Assembly: GCA_025529335.1 (NCBI GenBank)
Contig: JAMYHX010000084.1
Span: 1-64,000 of the forward strand
Length of the DNA: 64,000 nt
Origin: Rhizopus sp. PT2906
Taxonomy: Eukaryota; Mucoromycota; Mucoromycetes; Mucorales; Rhizopodaceae
Reading direction: 5' to 3'
The translations under genes and the position numbers were made by a program. The notes below the pieces were generated by a model. That model saw only the letters and a list, made by a program, of their open reading frames with translations, did not search any database and was not told where the DNA came from. This document shows positions 44,355 to 55,900 of this stretch, piece by piece; the stretch's first letter is position 1; each line of letters starts with the position of its first letter.

Positions 44355-45187
44355 TTATCCTACGATTTGCCCACAGTTTGTTATCGTAATTGTTTCGAGT
44401 GGTTGTTCTTTTGATACAGACACTGCGTTTATTTGATCCAGCACCTGTTGCCCTTGAGTGACTTGTCCAAAAATTACATATTTGCCATTGATTTTATCAA
44501 ATTGAGGATGTTTATCTCCAAGGGTAATGAAGAACTGTGAGGTATTGGAGTTTTTACCTAGTTGTTATCAGCTTCGACATCGACACATACATTGCAATAC
44601 CTTATTTACCTGAATTTGCCATGGCAACAAGTCCCTTTTGATTAAACTTTTTGGCTAGCCCGGGCTTTTCATCATTAAACTTTCCATTGTAAATACTATC
44701 ACCGCCTGATCCGTCACCTAAAATGCTATAATGTAAGACAACTGATTCTATCTTTATATTTTATACCTCTTGTAACATCTCCACCCTGCACTATAAAATC
44801 AGAAACTAAACGAAACATGCGAGTATTTTTATAATAAAGCGGTTTCTTGGAGCTCTTGCCCACTTTGCCCCCTTGACATAGGGCGACAAAGTTTTCACAC
44901 GTCTTGGGACACTCTTTATCAAATAATTCAATCTCGATCCTGCCTCCCTTTAATGGTTCAGGCGCATCAATAAGCCATTTTTCGCTCGTCGCTGTAGGGT
45001 CACTTGCGAGAATATCTTTTGCAGTTTCTTTATCTTCTAATGTCAATTGGTCAAGGTCATCAGAGACAAAGCCATAAGTTGAACTCCATTGTTTAACCCA
45101 GGCCTTGGCTTTCAAGTATCGTCTTGAAGCATCATCATATTTTTCGACATCTCCAATCTTGATTTCAAGAAATACTTTACGCGACAT
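44355..45187 (-). CDS. Cyclophilin-type peptidyl-prolyl isomerase with N-terminal extension
   Basis: Three exons (45187-44767, 44717-44610, 44557-44355) encode 243 aa. About 85 residues precede the cyclophilin domain, with aromatic/acidic content and no targeting signal. The domain has KTCENFVALCQGG, the catalytic region TRMFRLVSDFIVQGGD, LVAMANSG and SQFFITLGDKHPQFDKINGK. Catalytic Arg, Phe and Gln are kept, but the tryptophan that binds cyclosporin in CypA is replaced (HPQFD). The N-terminal extension recalls PPIL6-type proteins, not confirmed. It is cytosolic or nuclear by default. Confidence 0.85.
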
Positions 45188-45356
45188 TACACACTGAAAG
45201 CAAATAAAAGAAAAATGCAAACACTTTATTTGAAAGAAAGAAAAAGCCACAAGAGGGCGACATGGAATAATAATGATCATAATGAAGAAGCTTGTATATG
45301 CATATGCAAGAAAAAGGGACGAGATGAAAAAGTCTACATGTCAACAGCGGAAAGGT

Positions 45357-46644
45357 CTATTCATAATCATCATCAAGATAGTCTTCATCTCGATAACTTC
45401 TCCTATAAGTTGATGTATCTCTCTTTGTTGCAAGTCCAAGTTCTTTAGCAAAGTTTGCATAGTTTCCTTCCAACAGATGACCTGGGCCCAAATCAACTCC
45501 AGTCTTCTTCTTGGGTCCAGTGGATGATTCAGGAGTAATCCATTTGGATCGACAATAGACACAAGTGACATTGGCACCCTTTGAAGCAGCCCACATGCCA
45601 AAGCATTCCTATAGATAAGGACGTAAATATAACTGTTATGTAAAACGTTGTTCTGGTTGTATACCTTGTGTATATTATTTCCACACATTTTGCAGAAATC
45701 AATTTGGTCAACCTTGTCTTCTTCAAACTCCTCAAAGCAGATAGGACAATCAGATGTGTCCAATGGGCGGCTAAAGAAAAGATGCGTTAGGATACATGCA
45801 ATATACAATTTGATATTTTTACCGTTTAGCTTCTGGAGTAGATCCATTTTGTGAAACACCATACATTGTTTTCATAATTCTTTCCCTAACATCTTCAGGA
45901 ACTAATACTGAAGGATCAACTTGTCTGCAGAAACTACGTGCATGAATACGTTCTTCTTTTTTTGTATGAAGACTTTGATACAATGGATTATCATAAGGAA
46001 GCCGATAGACTTTGAGTAAGATCATTAATATATGTTTACAGTGTGTACGTCTTAAGGCATAGTCCATGCAAGTACATTTCATATGAGATGATATAGTAAC
46101 TGTATAGTTCTATAAATAAGCTGGCATTAGATACTATAAAAGTCAGGATCAAATCACGTACATTTCCAATGCTTCCAAGGACTTCAAACACTTCAATTGA
46201 TTCATCATCAGGTGAAAGTTGGCGTGAAAGAACAAACATGCGTTGTTTCAATGCTCTGGTGACTCTACCTCTCATTGACTATATATCACAATATGAATAT
46301 CATTTATATGTATAAAAGTTGCTATTTTATACCTCATTCAAATAAATTTTTGCTTCTGGTGGAAGTTTAGTACGAATTGCCAACCTTTTCTTTTTTTCAG
46401 CCTCAACACTAGTCTTTATGACCTGCATTGCATTTTCATCAAGCACAGAGGAGGCAACTTGTCTTTTTCTTCGTTTGCCTGTGGAAGTACTGGCAGTTGT
46501 GTTTGTTGAAACAGTATTACTGGATGCTGTCTTCTTTGTTCTTCTAGGTCTTTTTGTTGTTGTCGTCGTCGTCGTAGACTCTTCAGATAAGTCTATAGGA
46601 TCTTTTGCAGTCCCTTCATTTGTTTTTCTTGTTCTTTTTGGCAT
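45357..46644 (-). CDS. SWIM zinc finger plus RING protein (probable E3 ubiquitin ligase)
   Basis: Five exons (46644-46333, 46278-46162, 46109-45823, 45770-45665, 45608-45357) encode 357 aa. The N-terminus is basic and Ser/Thr-rich with PKRTRK and KRPRRTKK nuclear-localisation-like blocks. A SWIM domain follows (CTCMDYALRRTHCKHI: CxC...CxH, about residues 155-170), split from its N-terminal strand by intron 2. A RING finger is next (CPICFEEF...CKMCGNNIHKECF...CVYC). The tail is acidic. The SWIM-RING pairing is that of the ZSWIM2/MEX type ligases. Function inside fungi is not established. Confidence 0.82.
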
Positions 46645-46900
46645 TTGTTGTCTTTATACAAGTTGCACAATAAGTTTATCTTTTTTAAATATTGAAAAAG
46701 AGAGAAAGAAAGTGTGTTACATTATGCGTAGTTTCTTTTTTTTTAAAATTTTTTTCGGAAATCCAAAAAACACAAAGAGCGACCTTTATGCATCATTGAA
46801 GCCTATAATTTATCTCGTGTAGTCAAGCATATACATTCAAGCAAACTGTCTCTTCTCTCTCTCCCTCTTTCTTTTAGTATAGTTGTCAATAAAAAAGAAT

Positions 46901-47548
46901 ATGGAACAAGTATTTGGATGTATTGTCTGTTCTGATCTTTTCAGTCCTGAAAATGGCTCTGACATTGTTACTGTCCCCTGTGGACATACATTCCATAAGC
47001 ATTGGTAAAAAAAAAAAGAACTACACATAAAGACAATAGTAGTTGTATATTATTGATGCCTGGCTGGTATGCGCTAATCTATGTCCTATATGCAAAAAGT
47101 ATAGGCAAAAGACCGATGTAAGAAAGATATTTTTATCAGAAATGAGCCAAGACAATCGTGTTCCATTGATAATGAAATTACTATAAGAATGATACCAAAT
47201 TTATCTAAAAACCTGGAACCATCAAAGAACTTTTTAAGCGCAGCATCTGCTCATCTGGTAAATGTTAAAAAGGTCCTGCAAGAAGCGAAAAGGGGTTATG
47301 AGGAAATTCAACTACACAAAGAAACAATGCCAACAAGTTTACAATTACTCATTGTTGACATAGATAATGATATAAGATATTCACTACAATCTTTAAGCCA
47401 AATAATGTACGCTTTACATGATGTGAGAATGATGCGAAAGGAGATTGCTGATTTTATTGCATATTGTCGCGATGAACGCAGACAAGGACGCTACTATATG
47501 CTTCAAAGACAAATGAGAGATTTGAGTATGTTGTCAAAAAAGGACTAA
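46901..47548 (+). CDS. Small RING-finger protein, splice site anomalous
   Basis: Exon 1 (46901-47004) encodes FGCIVCSDLF...VPCGHTFHKH ending in a split TG codon that should complete a RING cysteine. The matching half, IDAWLACANLCPICKK-like (IDAWLVCANLCPICKK), begins at about 47051. The only AG acceptors nearby give the wrong frame, so the join would need a non-AG site (AT at 47049-47050) or a base change. A further 35-nt intron (about 47119-47153) would link to a C-terminal helical region (47189-47548; coiled-coil-like, QLHKETMPTSLQLLIVDIDND). It resembles TRAIP-style RING proteins only loosely. The gene may be slightly damaged. Confidence 0.55.
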
Positions 47549-47569
47549 AATAAAATGTACATGATGTTT

Positions 47570-49308
47570 TTATTTGATAAACAGAGTTACTTTATCGTGC
47601 CGAGGTATTAGACGGATTTTATATTGAGGAATAGTTAAAGTAACACCACGTATATCCCTAACCGTATCAACATCAATCAGTTGTTCAGAGACCCTTTCGA
47701 GCCTGAAACAAGCCAACAGGGCAGAAAGAGCCATGAACAAACTACGCTCGGCAAGATGAATGCCAACACATACACGACGTCCTGTCGAAAAGCCCAGATG
47801 AGGTCGATCTTCCACTGACTGAGAAAGTTTACGATCGTCCAAGGTATCCTTGACAAATTGCATATGCCTTTCTGGCTTGAATTGATATGGATCAGGGTAT
47901 CGTATGGGATCATGATGAATAGCAAATAGATTCATCACGATGATGGTGTCCTTGGGGATATGCCAGTTCTTATAGGTATCGTCTGTACTTGTAGCATGGG
48001 GAATAGCAACAGGAGCAGGAGGACGCATCCGAAGGGTTTCTAGAATAATACATTGAACAAACGGCAACAAGGGTTCTGGGGCATGCAACAGTCAGATATA
48101 CATGCCATTATATATATATATTATACATTTACCATCATCTGCTCCAGGGAGTCTATCAAGCCCTATTTGAGACTTTATTTCTTCATAGGCCTTTTCTTGA
48201 ATTTCTGGATGATTTGCTAAATAGGCAACTGCCCACTCAATAGTAGATTCAGTTGTTTCTGAGCCAGCGCCAACAAAGAGAGCGACGAAATAGATAATTT
48301 GAAGATCTGTCAGCTCGCCTTGGTCTATAATGTCTTTAACAAAGCACTCTTGATGATTTTCTTGTGCTTTGAACTGTTGAAGAAGAACACTGTAAAAACT
48401 TTGCACGTCATTACTAATTTCAATATATCTCGTTTTCGTGTTTGGAAGTATCTTTTTGAGAATCGGAAAGAATTCCTTGATTTGATCGCTTGGACTGAGT
48501 GCCTTGGCTGCTCTTTCTGTAAGACTGAATATTCTATGCAATAAGGGATCGTTTGGTTCAAAAGAACACATATCACCAAAGACAATTGCAAGGATAGATG
48601 TTAGAGTATAATGTTCAATAAAGTAAGATAAACTAATGCCTTCTCCATGCATGTTTTCATTTTCAGTGGAGATGCGGTAAAGATGAGATATAAACGATGC
48701 TTGACGTTCATCAATAATAGGCTGATAAAGTTTAATCTTGGGCTTGATCAGTCCTAAATGTGCTATATTGGAACGAGATTAATCTATAAAAGAGTTTTAT
48801 GCTTTGTTTTTAATATTTACCTATACGGCGAAATCTACGCCATTTGGGCCCATAAGGCATAAAGGCAAAGGCTCCTCCTTTTTCTATCAATGAAACAATA
48901 ACTTCATTACTACAGCGACTACTTTTGATCTTTTATTATTTTACCTCCTTGAAATAGATCTTCGGTAAGTGTTGCGGGCATTTTTCTAGACGAATAGATT
49001 GTTCCTCGACCAACAATCAAATCTTTTATCAAATCACTAGAGTTTAGAACAATCCATCTTTGAGCACCAAAGTAACAAGTGTAAATGGGTCCAACGTCAT
49101 GACTCCAATTGGAGAATAGTATATGAATAGGAATAGGTTTGATAAGTTGTAATATATGGCCCAAAATTGGAATATAACCAGGCGCCTTTGGAGGAAGAAG
49201 TTCATTAGTATTTGGCTGCTGGTACATTTTCCAAAAGACATAGCCTATGACACTGCTCAAGGTAACTGAGGCAGCCAGATGTGGATAATCTGTCAAGAGG
49301 GAATACAT
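47570..49308 (-). CDS. Cytochrome P450
   Basis: Four exons (49308-48945, 48893-48831, 48762-48133, 48075-47570) encode 520 aa. An N-terminal hydrophobic helix (about residues 10-28) gives an ER anchor, then the proline-rich PPKAPGYIPILGH. WRRFRR is the C-helix, AGSETTES the I-helix oxygen-activation motif, ETLRMRP the ExxR motif, FKPERH the PERF-like motif and FSTGRRVCVG the heme loop with its cysteine. All key residues are present, so it is likely active. The family within the P450s and its substrate cannot be told; the group resembles CYP expansions of Mucoromycota. Confidence 0.92.
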
Positions 49309-49480
49309 GAGTTAAGTCGTAGGTGTCTTTTCTTTTTTTTCCCCTTCGTGGCAAGTGACTTATATATATGTTCTCATCCTCTTTTGTTCGCCAAAAAGGG
49401 AAAGTCCTTCTGAAAAGCATATCGGGCTTGGAAACTAACAAAAGAAGAAAAAGAAAGCTTTGGTCATTTTGATTATTGAC

Positions 49481-50428
49481 ATGTCATTTTACAAATACCC
49501 TTTCCCGAGTTTATTTAAAAGAATTATAAACCAAAAAGCATCACCAGCAAAACACCTTATTGCCTTACGTGAGTCCAAACAGTATCGCCAGGAAAAACAA
49601 GCTGTTGTTGTTCAAGGGTTAAAGACGATTAGGGAACTACGAGATCAAGGTATCAAGATCAACTCGCTGATTGTCACAGCCAAGAAAGAACCAAAGGAAG
49701 CAGAAGAAGTCAAGTTTCCAGCAAATAGTGTCTTGGAGAATCCAGACAGTTTTCCAGCCAAAAAGTATTACTTGACCGATGTTGATTTAACACGAAGAAT
49801 TTTGGGTACAGCATCTAGACCAGGCAGACATGAGGTCTATGCTGAAGTAGCTCTTTTACAACACACATTTGAACCCCAGGAACGAATGCTGGTGCTTGAT
49901 AAAGTGAATGATCCTGGCAACTTGGGTACAATTGTAAGAACAGCCAAAGGATTAGGATGGAAATCTGGCATCATTACTTCTGGAACTTGTGATCTATACA
50001 ATGACAAGGCCATTAGAGCATCGAGAGCAATGTCAATCACTTGGCCACATACAATTGTTTCGATCACTGGTTTATTAGATTTTTTAAAAAAGCACAACAT
50101 TACGCCTATTGTAGCCGACATGTTACCTAAAGATGACGATAGTCAAAAAGTGTGGTCACCCGACTATGGCCACTCAAACGTAAAAGACGTACAGCCTGGC
50201 TCTGGTATCTGGTTTTGGAACTTTCAGGGTGAACAATTGAACATTCCAGAAAAGGTGGCTTTGGTATTAAGCTGTGAACACAATGGAGTTGATGAAGCAT
50301 TAGATCATGTAACGAGAGTGTCTATACCTTTAGCATCCAATGTAGAATCACTCAATGTTGCCTCAGCGGGAAGTATTATTATGGCAGAAATGAATAGGTT
50401 GCTGAGGCAACGAGTCCGTACGACATAA
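49481..50428 (+). CDS. SpoU/TrmH rRNA 2'-O-methyltransferase, mitochondrial MRM3-like
   Basis: An intronless frame encodes 315 aa from MSFYKYP; an in-frame TTG further up is not used in eukaryotes. The N-terminus is basic and could be a mitochondrial presequence. A substrate-binding L30-like domain is followed by the SPOUT fold with motif 1 LDKVNDPGNLGTIVRTA, motif 2 VALVLSCEHNGVDEAL and motif 3 VSIPLASNVESLNVASAGSI. The knotted AdoMet site is intact. MRM3-type enzymes methylate the mitochondrial large rRNA. It is divergent from the P450, with 172 bp between starts. Confidence 0.85.
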   Translation: MSFYKYPFPSLFKRIINQKASPAKHLIALRESKQYRQEKQAVVVQGLKTIRELRDQGIKINSLIVTAKKEPKEAEEVKFPANSVLENPDSFPAKKYYLTDVDLTRRILGTASRPGRHEVYAEVALLQHTFEPQERMLVLDKVNDPGNLGTIVRTAKGLGWKSGIITSGTCDLYNDKAIRASRAMSITWPHTIVSITGLLDFLKKHNITPIVADMLPKDDDSQKVWSPDYGHSNVKDVQPGSGIWFWNFQGEQLNIPEKVALVLSCEHNGVDEALDHVTRVSIPLASNVESLNVASAGSIIMAEMNRLLRQRVRTT

Positions 50429-50595
50429 AATAATATATAAAACTAAAAATAGACTTGTCAGCTTTACTAAAAATAAAATAAATAACATAGATTGAACATG
50501 CCTTGTTCCATTTTCCCTTTCTCTCTCTCTCTCTTATTTTATTTTCCCTTTTTTCTCTTCTTTATTTACACATAAACACACATAAACGCATAATT

Positions 50596-51815
50596 ATGGG
50601 ACGTAGAAAGATTAGAATTGAACCTATCAGAGATGATCGTAACAGACAAGTGACTTTTCTCAAGAGAAAGCAAGGTTTGATGAAGAAGGCATATGAGCTT
50701 AGCGTGCTTTGTAACTGTGAAGTTGCCTTGATCATCTTTAATAATCAAAACAATAAGCTTGTTCAATATGCAAGCACTGATATAGACAAGGTGTTGATGC
50801 GATATACAGAGGTATGTAATGAAGACTATCATGAATTATTATTCACACCTTACAGTTTGATGAACCTTACGAAAGCAAGAATAATGACGACGTAAGTTCT
50901 GTTTTATCTTTTCGGCCATTATTTTCTCATTTTTATATATAGTTTAAAGACAAGGATTATGAGGATGAGGATGATGGTGCCTCTGTTCATGAGCGTGAAA
51001 CTAATAAACACATACCAAGTCCTGTTCAGACTGAAGATAGTCTTGAATTATCAAACGATTTAAAAATGTCCCAGAAGCAGACATCAAGAAATAGCCCACA
51101 TGGTGATTTATATACCGTAAATATACACATAAAGAAACCGACAAATAAATAGGAATTAACATCTTTTTATATGTAGACCTCTTCCCAAGCCGCTTCATCT
51201 CTTCTTCAGCATTCTTACCCTTCACCTCCACCACCTGTTACTACTCAAATTGATGATCCATACTTTAACTACAGGGCTGATACTCAACAAGCTCAGTATA
51301 ATGAACGGTATAATCTGATAGAAAAGCGACCTCATCTTCGAGTACAAATACCAAATGAATCCAAGTCACTTGATCCAACCACGGAAAAGCAAGCACTACC
51401 GGTAAGTTTATAAAAAAGCAAGATATTTATAGTAATTCAAATGGAGACTAACCGAGAGATGATATATATTTTTTTTTATTAGGCTTTGAACAAAAATAAC
51501 AATTCATCTCGATTTGCACAAAATCTTCCTTCTCCTTCGACATTCTATCCTGAATTCTACAAGCAAGGCGAACTACTCAGTCCACTTAATTTTTCTAATA
51601 CACCTTCTTCTACTTATAATACCTTTCAATGGCCAACAAGTGCCAAAGAATACCGACCTTCTCCATTAAGTAATTTTACGTAAGTAACAAGAGGTATATA
51701 TATTAGGCCATGAAACTAATGTCAATTGCTTAGTTTTTCAGAAAAGCGATCACTACCGACATATGATGATTCTTCGTCCAAAAGACAAAAACTAGAAGCA
51801 CCAACTATTTTGTAG
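50596..51815 (+). CDS. MADS-box transcription factor, MEF2 type (Rlm1-like)
   Basis: Six exons (50596-50811, 50856-50891, 50943-51116, 51177-51401, 51483-51679, 51734-51815) encode 309 aa. Residues 1-58 are a MADS box (MGRRKIRIEPIRDDRNRQVTF, FLKRKQGLMKKAYELSVLCN) and the next 27 a MEF2-type extension ending KYTEF-like RYTEFDEPYESKNNDD. The rest is Ser/Pro/Gln-rich, probably activating. IxIxxIxDxxNRQVTFxKRK defines the MEF2/Rlm1 class. In yeasts Rlm1 answers the cell-wall MAP kinase. The last codons contain KRQK, a weak nuclear signal. Confidence 0.92.
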
Positions 51816-52182
51816 GATCTCTCTTTCATTTGTGTACATTTGCATTTTTTCTTTCTTTAATATCATTAAAATTAGTTTTAATACCAATTCTCCCTTTTCA
51901 ATTATGAAGGAATACATGTTAAGAGAGAGAGTGACAGACAGCGCGCAGTAGATAATAAAAAAAGATGATGACCTCGGATCAGCTCTTATCATGTGAAATA
52001 AATGGCATTAACCCGGGTTATTTATAAGCTTCTTCTACAAAATACAATACTACTTTAATTGAATTAAACAATGATTTTATAAATCCGTGTATGTGTATGT
52101 GTGTGTGTATAGGTGCGTGTGTGTGTGTGTGTGTGTGTCTTGGCTGTAAGTGTATATTTATTATAAAATTACCAAAAATTTT
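51816..52182. repeat. Intergenic with GT microsatellite
   Basis: A 3' flank shared by MADS (plus) and H2A.Z (minus). A GT-rich simple repeat spans about 52085-52138 with a few interruptions. No coding sequence. Confidence 0.8.
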
Positions 52183-52681
52183 TTACATTTTCTTTCCAGT
52201 TTTTGTATTTCCAATAAGAGATTTATGAATATGAGGAAGGACACCACCACCGGCAATAGTGGCCTTTATAAGAGCGTCAAGTTCTTCATCTCCACGAATG
52301 GCCAATTGTAAATGTCTAGGTGTGATTCTCTTTACTTTAAGATCCTTTGTGGCGTTTCCTGCTAATTCAAGTACTTCAGCTGTAAGATATTCAAGAATAG
52401 CTGCTGTATATACTGCGGCTTTAGCTCCAACGCGTGAATGGTTATGTCCTTTTGCTTTCAAATAACGATGAATACGACCCACAGGAAACTAATATATAAC
52501 CTTAGTTTGCAATTAAACACTTGTCGCTTTTTTTTTTTTTTTTTACTTGAAGTCCAGAACGAGCAGACTGGGACAAGGTAGGGACTCTGTCTCTACGGTC
52601 ACCCTTCTTGTTATCAGATACACTATCAGCCTACTATTTGTTTAGTATTTCTATTTTTCTTGTTCTTTCTTGTTTTACCAT
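52183..52681 (-). CDS. HTZ1: Histone H2A.Z variant
   Basis: Three exons (52681-52679, 52630-52547, 52488-52183) encode 130 aa. The first coding exon is the ATG alone. LSQSARSGLQFPVGRIHRYLK joined across intron 2, AAVYTAAILEYLTAEVLELAGNA, and the H2A.Z-type C-terminus RGDEELDALIKATIAGGGVLPHI distinguish it from canonical H2A. It has no SQEL tail. H2A.Z marks promoters and is deposited by SWR1. The tail KKM is short. The gene is divergent from myosin I with 226 bp between starts. Confidence 0.95.
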
Positions 52682-52907
52682 TGATTTTTTCTTTTTTAAA
52701 AAAATTGAAAAGAGAGAAAGAAAGAGAGGATACGCGAAAATCTAATCGGGAGTTTAATAAAAGAAAATTTTCATTGGAGGAATTCTATTTGGTTACTAAA
52801 TAGGGTTGATGATATCATTTTACACTTCTTTTTCTTTTTCCTTATTTCTTTATTCATATTTTGTGTGTGTGTATACTTGTTCATAGAAAGGAACCAAAGA
52901 AAGAAAC

Positions 52908-55900
52908 ATGGCAAAGGTATTAATTGAATAAAAATCACATGATATTATCTTCTCATTTACTTTTTACTATAGAAACTACTGGGGAAAAAGACAGGAGAGA
53001 AGATAAAGGCTAATCGTCCTGCAAGGGCAGATTGGAAGGAAGGCGTCAAGAAGAAGCAAGTTGGTGTTTCTGATATGACTTTGCTTACAAAAATAACAAA
53101 CGAAGCAATTAATGAAAACTTACAAAAGAGATGGCAAAATGCCGAGATTTATGTAGGTTCTTTTCTCTATATTACAACAACAACAACAACCACTAACATG
53201 ATAAATAGACCTATATTGGCCATGTGTTAATCAGTGTAAACCCTTTTAGAGACTTAGGTATCTACACAGACGACGTTTTGAATAGCTATAAAGGAAAGAA
53301 CCTCCTAGAGGTAGATAAAAATACAATCTCGTGCTTAAAATAGTGGACCTGATTATTTACTATATTTAGATGCCCCCTCATGTTTTCGCTATTGCTGAAT
53401 CTGCCTATCACCATATGAATAGCTATAAAGAAAACCAATGTATCATCATTAGGTAAATTATACTAGACTATATCAGAAGCGATATCTGATGAAAAAGATA
53501 CTAGTGGTGAATCAGGTGCGGGAAAAACAGAAGCTGCCAAGAGAATTATGCAATATATCGCCGCTGTCTCCGGAGATGGTCATAATTCATCTATTAAAGA
53601 AATTAAGGAAATGGTTTTGGCTACAAATCCATTGTTGGAAAGCTTTGGTTGTGCAAAGACATTAAGAAATGATAATTCTAGTCGTCATGTAAGCTTATCC
53701 AAAAAAAAAAAGAAGAAGAGGATGTCATCAGTAACAAAAGTAGGGTAAATATTTAGAAATCCAATTTAATACTCAAGGTGAACCAGTGGGTGCGATCATT
53801 ACAAACTATTTACTGGAAAAGGTATATGAACATATAAAGGGAACACATCTAACTTTGATGTAGAACCGTGTTGTTGGTCAAATAGAGAATGAAAGAAACT
53901 TTCATATATTTTATCAGTTAACCAAAGCAGCCCCTTCCGACTATCAGCAAACATTTGGTATTCAAGGACCTGAAAGTTTCCTTTACACCAGCAAAAGTAA
54001 CTGCTTAGATGTTCCTGGTATCGATGATGTTCAGGATTTTCAAGCCACTTTGGTAAATCGATCTTGTACGATGCATAGTATATATGACTAATAGCCTATA
54101 GAATGCAATGAGTATCATTGGATTACAAAAAGAAGAACAAGATGGGATATTCAAGATCTTAGCTATCATCCTTTGGTTGGGTAATGTTGTTTTCGTAGAG
54201 GATGATAATGGAAATGCAGCTATCTCAGATATGGATGTGGCAAACTTTATTGCTTATTTGATGGAAGTAGACAGTGAAGCATTGGCAAAGGCCTTGACGA
54301 GCCGTGTCATGGAAACACAAAGAGGAGGTAGAAGAGGAAGTGTATACGAGGTACCATTGAACATTGTGCAAGCGACAGCTGTTCGTGATGCGCTCTCCAA
54401 AGCCTTATACGAGAGATTGTTCGAATGGATCGTTACTCGTGTCAACGTGTCATTGCAAGCAAGAAGCGCTCACCAGTATACTATTGGCGTCTTGGATATT
54501 TACGGTTTTGAAATTTTTGAAGAAAACAGCTTTGAACAAATGTGTATCAACTACGTCAACGAAAAGTTACAGCAAATCTTTATTGAACTCACATTAAAGG
54601 CTGAACAAGAAGAATATGTGCGTGAACAGATTCAGTGGACACCCATCAAGTTCTTCAACAATAAAATTGTGTGTGATCTGATTGAAGAAAAGCGACCACC
54701 AGGAATTTTTGCTGCCTTGAACGATGCCTGTGCAACTGCTCATGCTGATTCTGGTGCAGCCGATAACTCATTTGTTCAACGTCTTGGCTTTTTATCATCC
54801 AACCCACACTTTGAATCCAGAGGATCCAAGTTTTTAATTCGTCATTATGCTGGTGATGTGCTTTACAATGTGGAAGGAATGACTGATAAAAACAAGGATT
54901 CACTTTTGAAGGACTTGTTGAATTTGGCTACCGGATCTACAGATCATTTCATCTCACACACACTCTTCCCCGAGCGCATCGATCCCAATTCAAAGAAGAG
55001 ACCTCCAACAGCAGGCGACAAAATTAAACTTTCATGTAATACCCTGGTCACCAAATTGATGCAATGTCATCCAAGTTATATTCGTACGATCAAGCCAAAC
55101 GACAACCGTAGCTCATCAGAGTATGATGATAAACGAGTTCTTCATCAGATTCAATATCTCGGTCTATGTGAAAATATTCGAGTGAGAAGAGCTGGTTTTG
55201 CGTATAGAACTGTAAGTTGAACTGGTTTCAAAAGATAGCACTAACGCTTTCATAAAAAGACCTTTGAAAAGTTTGTGGAGCGATTTTACTTGTTATGTCC
55301 GACAACAGGTTATGCAGGTGAATACATTTGGAATAGAGACGCTAGAAGCGGCTGTTTAGAGATCTTGAAACACAACAATATTCCTGCTGAAGAATGGCAG
55401 TTGGGTACAACCAAGGTGTTCATTAGACATCCGGAAACTGTATGTAGTGACATGTACATAAAAGAATAGACTCATAACCATGACTCTAGATCTTTGCTCT
55501 TGAGAACCTTCGTGATAAGTATTGGCACAACATGGCTACACGTATTCAGCGTGCTTGGAGAGCCTACATAAGATACAAGATTGAATGTGCAAAGAAGATT
55601 CAACGCTTCTGGAGACAGAACAAGTATAATATTGGATATCTTCAAATGAGAGAATACGGTCATCAGATTTTAAGTGGACAGAAAGAGAGACGTCGATATT
55701 CCCTTGTGAGCATGAGACGATTCACTGGAGATTATCTCGATATCCAGTCTGGCTCAGGATTATCCACCATGATCAGAGATGCAATTGCTTTCAAGCCAAA
55801 TGAACAAGTTGTCTTTAGTATGCGAGGCAACACGCTTGTACCAAGAGCAATGCGATCAAGTGTTCCCAGCCCTAGAACAATTGTCCTTGTAAGTTTAAAA

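Noticed and set aside
46418..46822. 134-codon plus-strand Val/Leu-rich frame
   Set aside because: Antisense to the first exon of the SWIM-RING gene; composition reflects reversed Thr/Lys codons.
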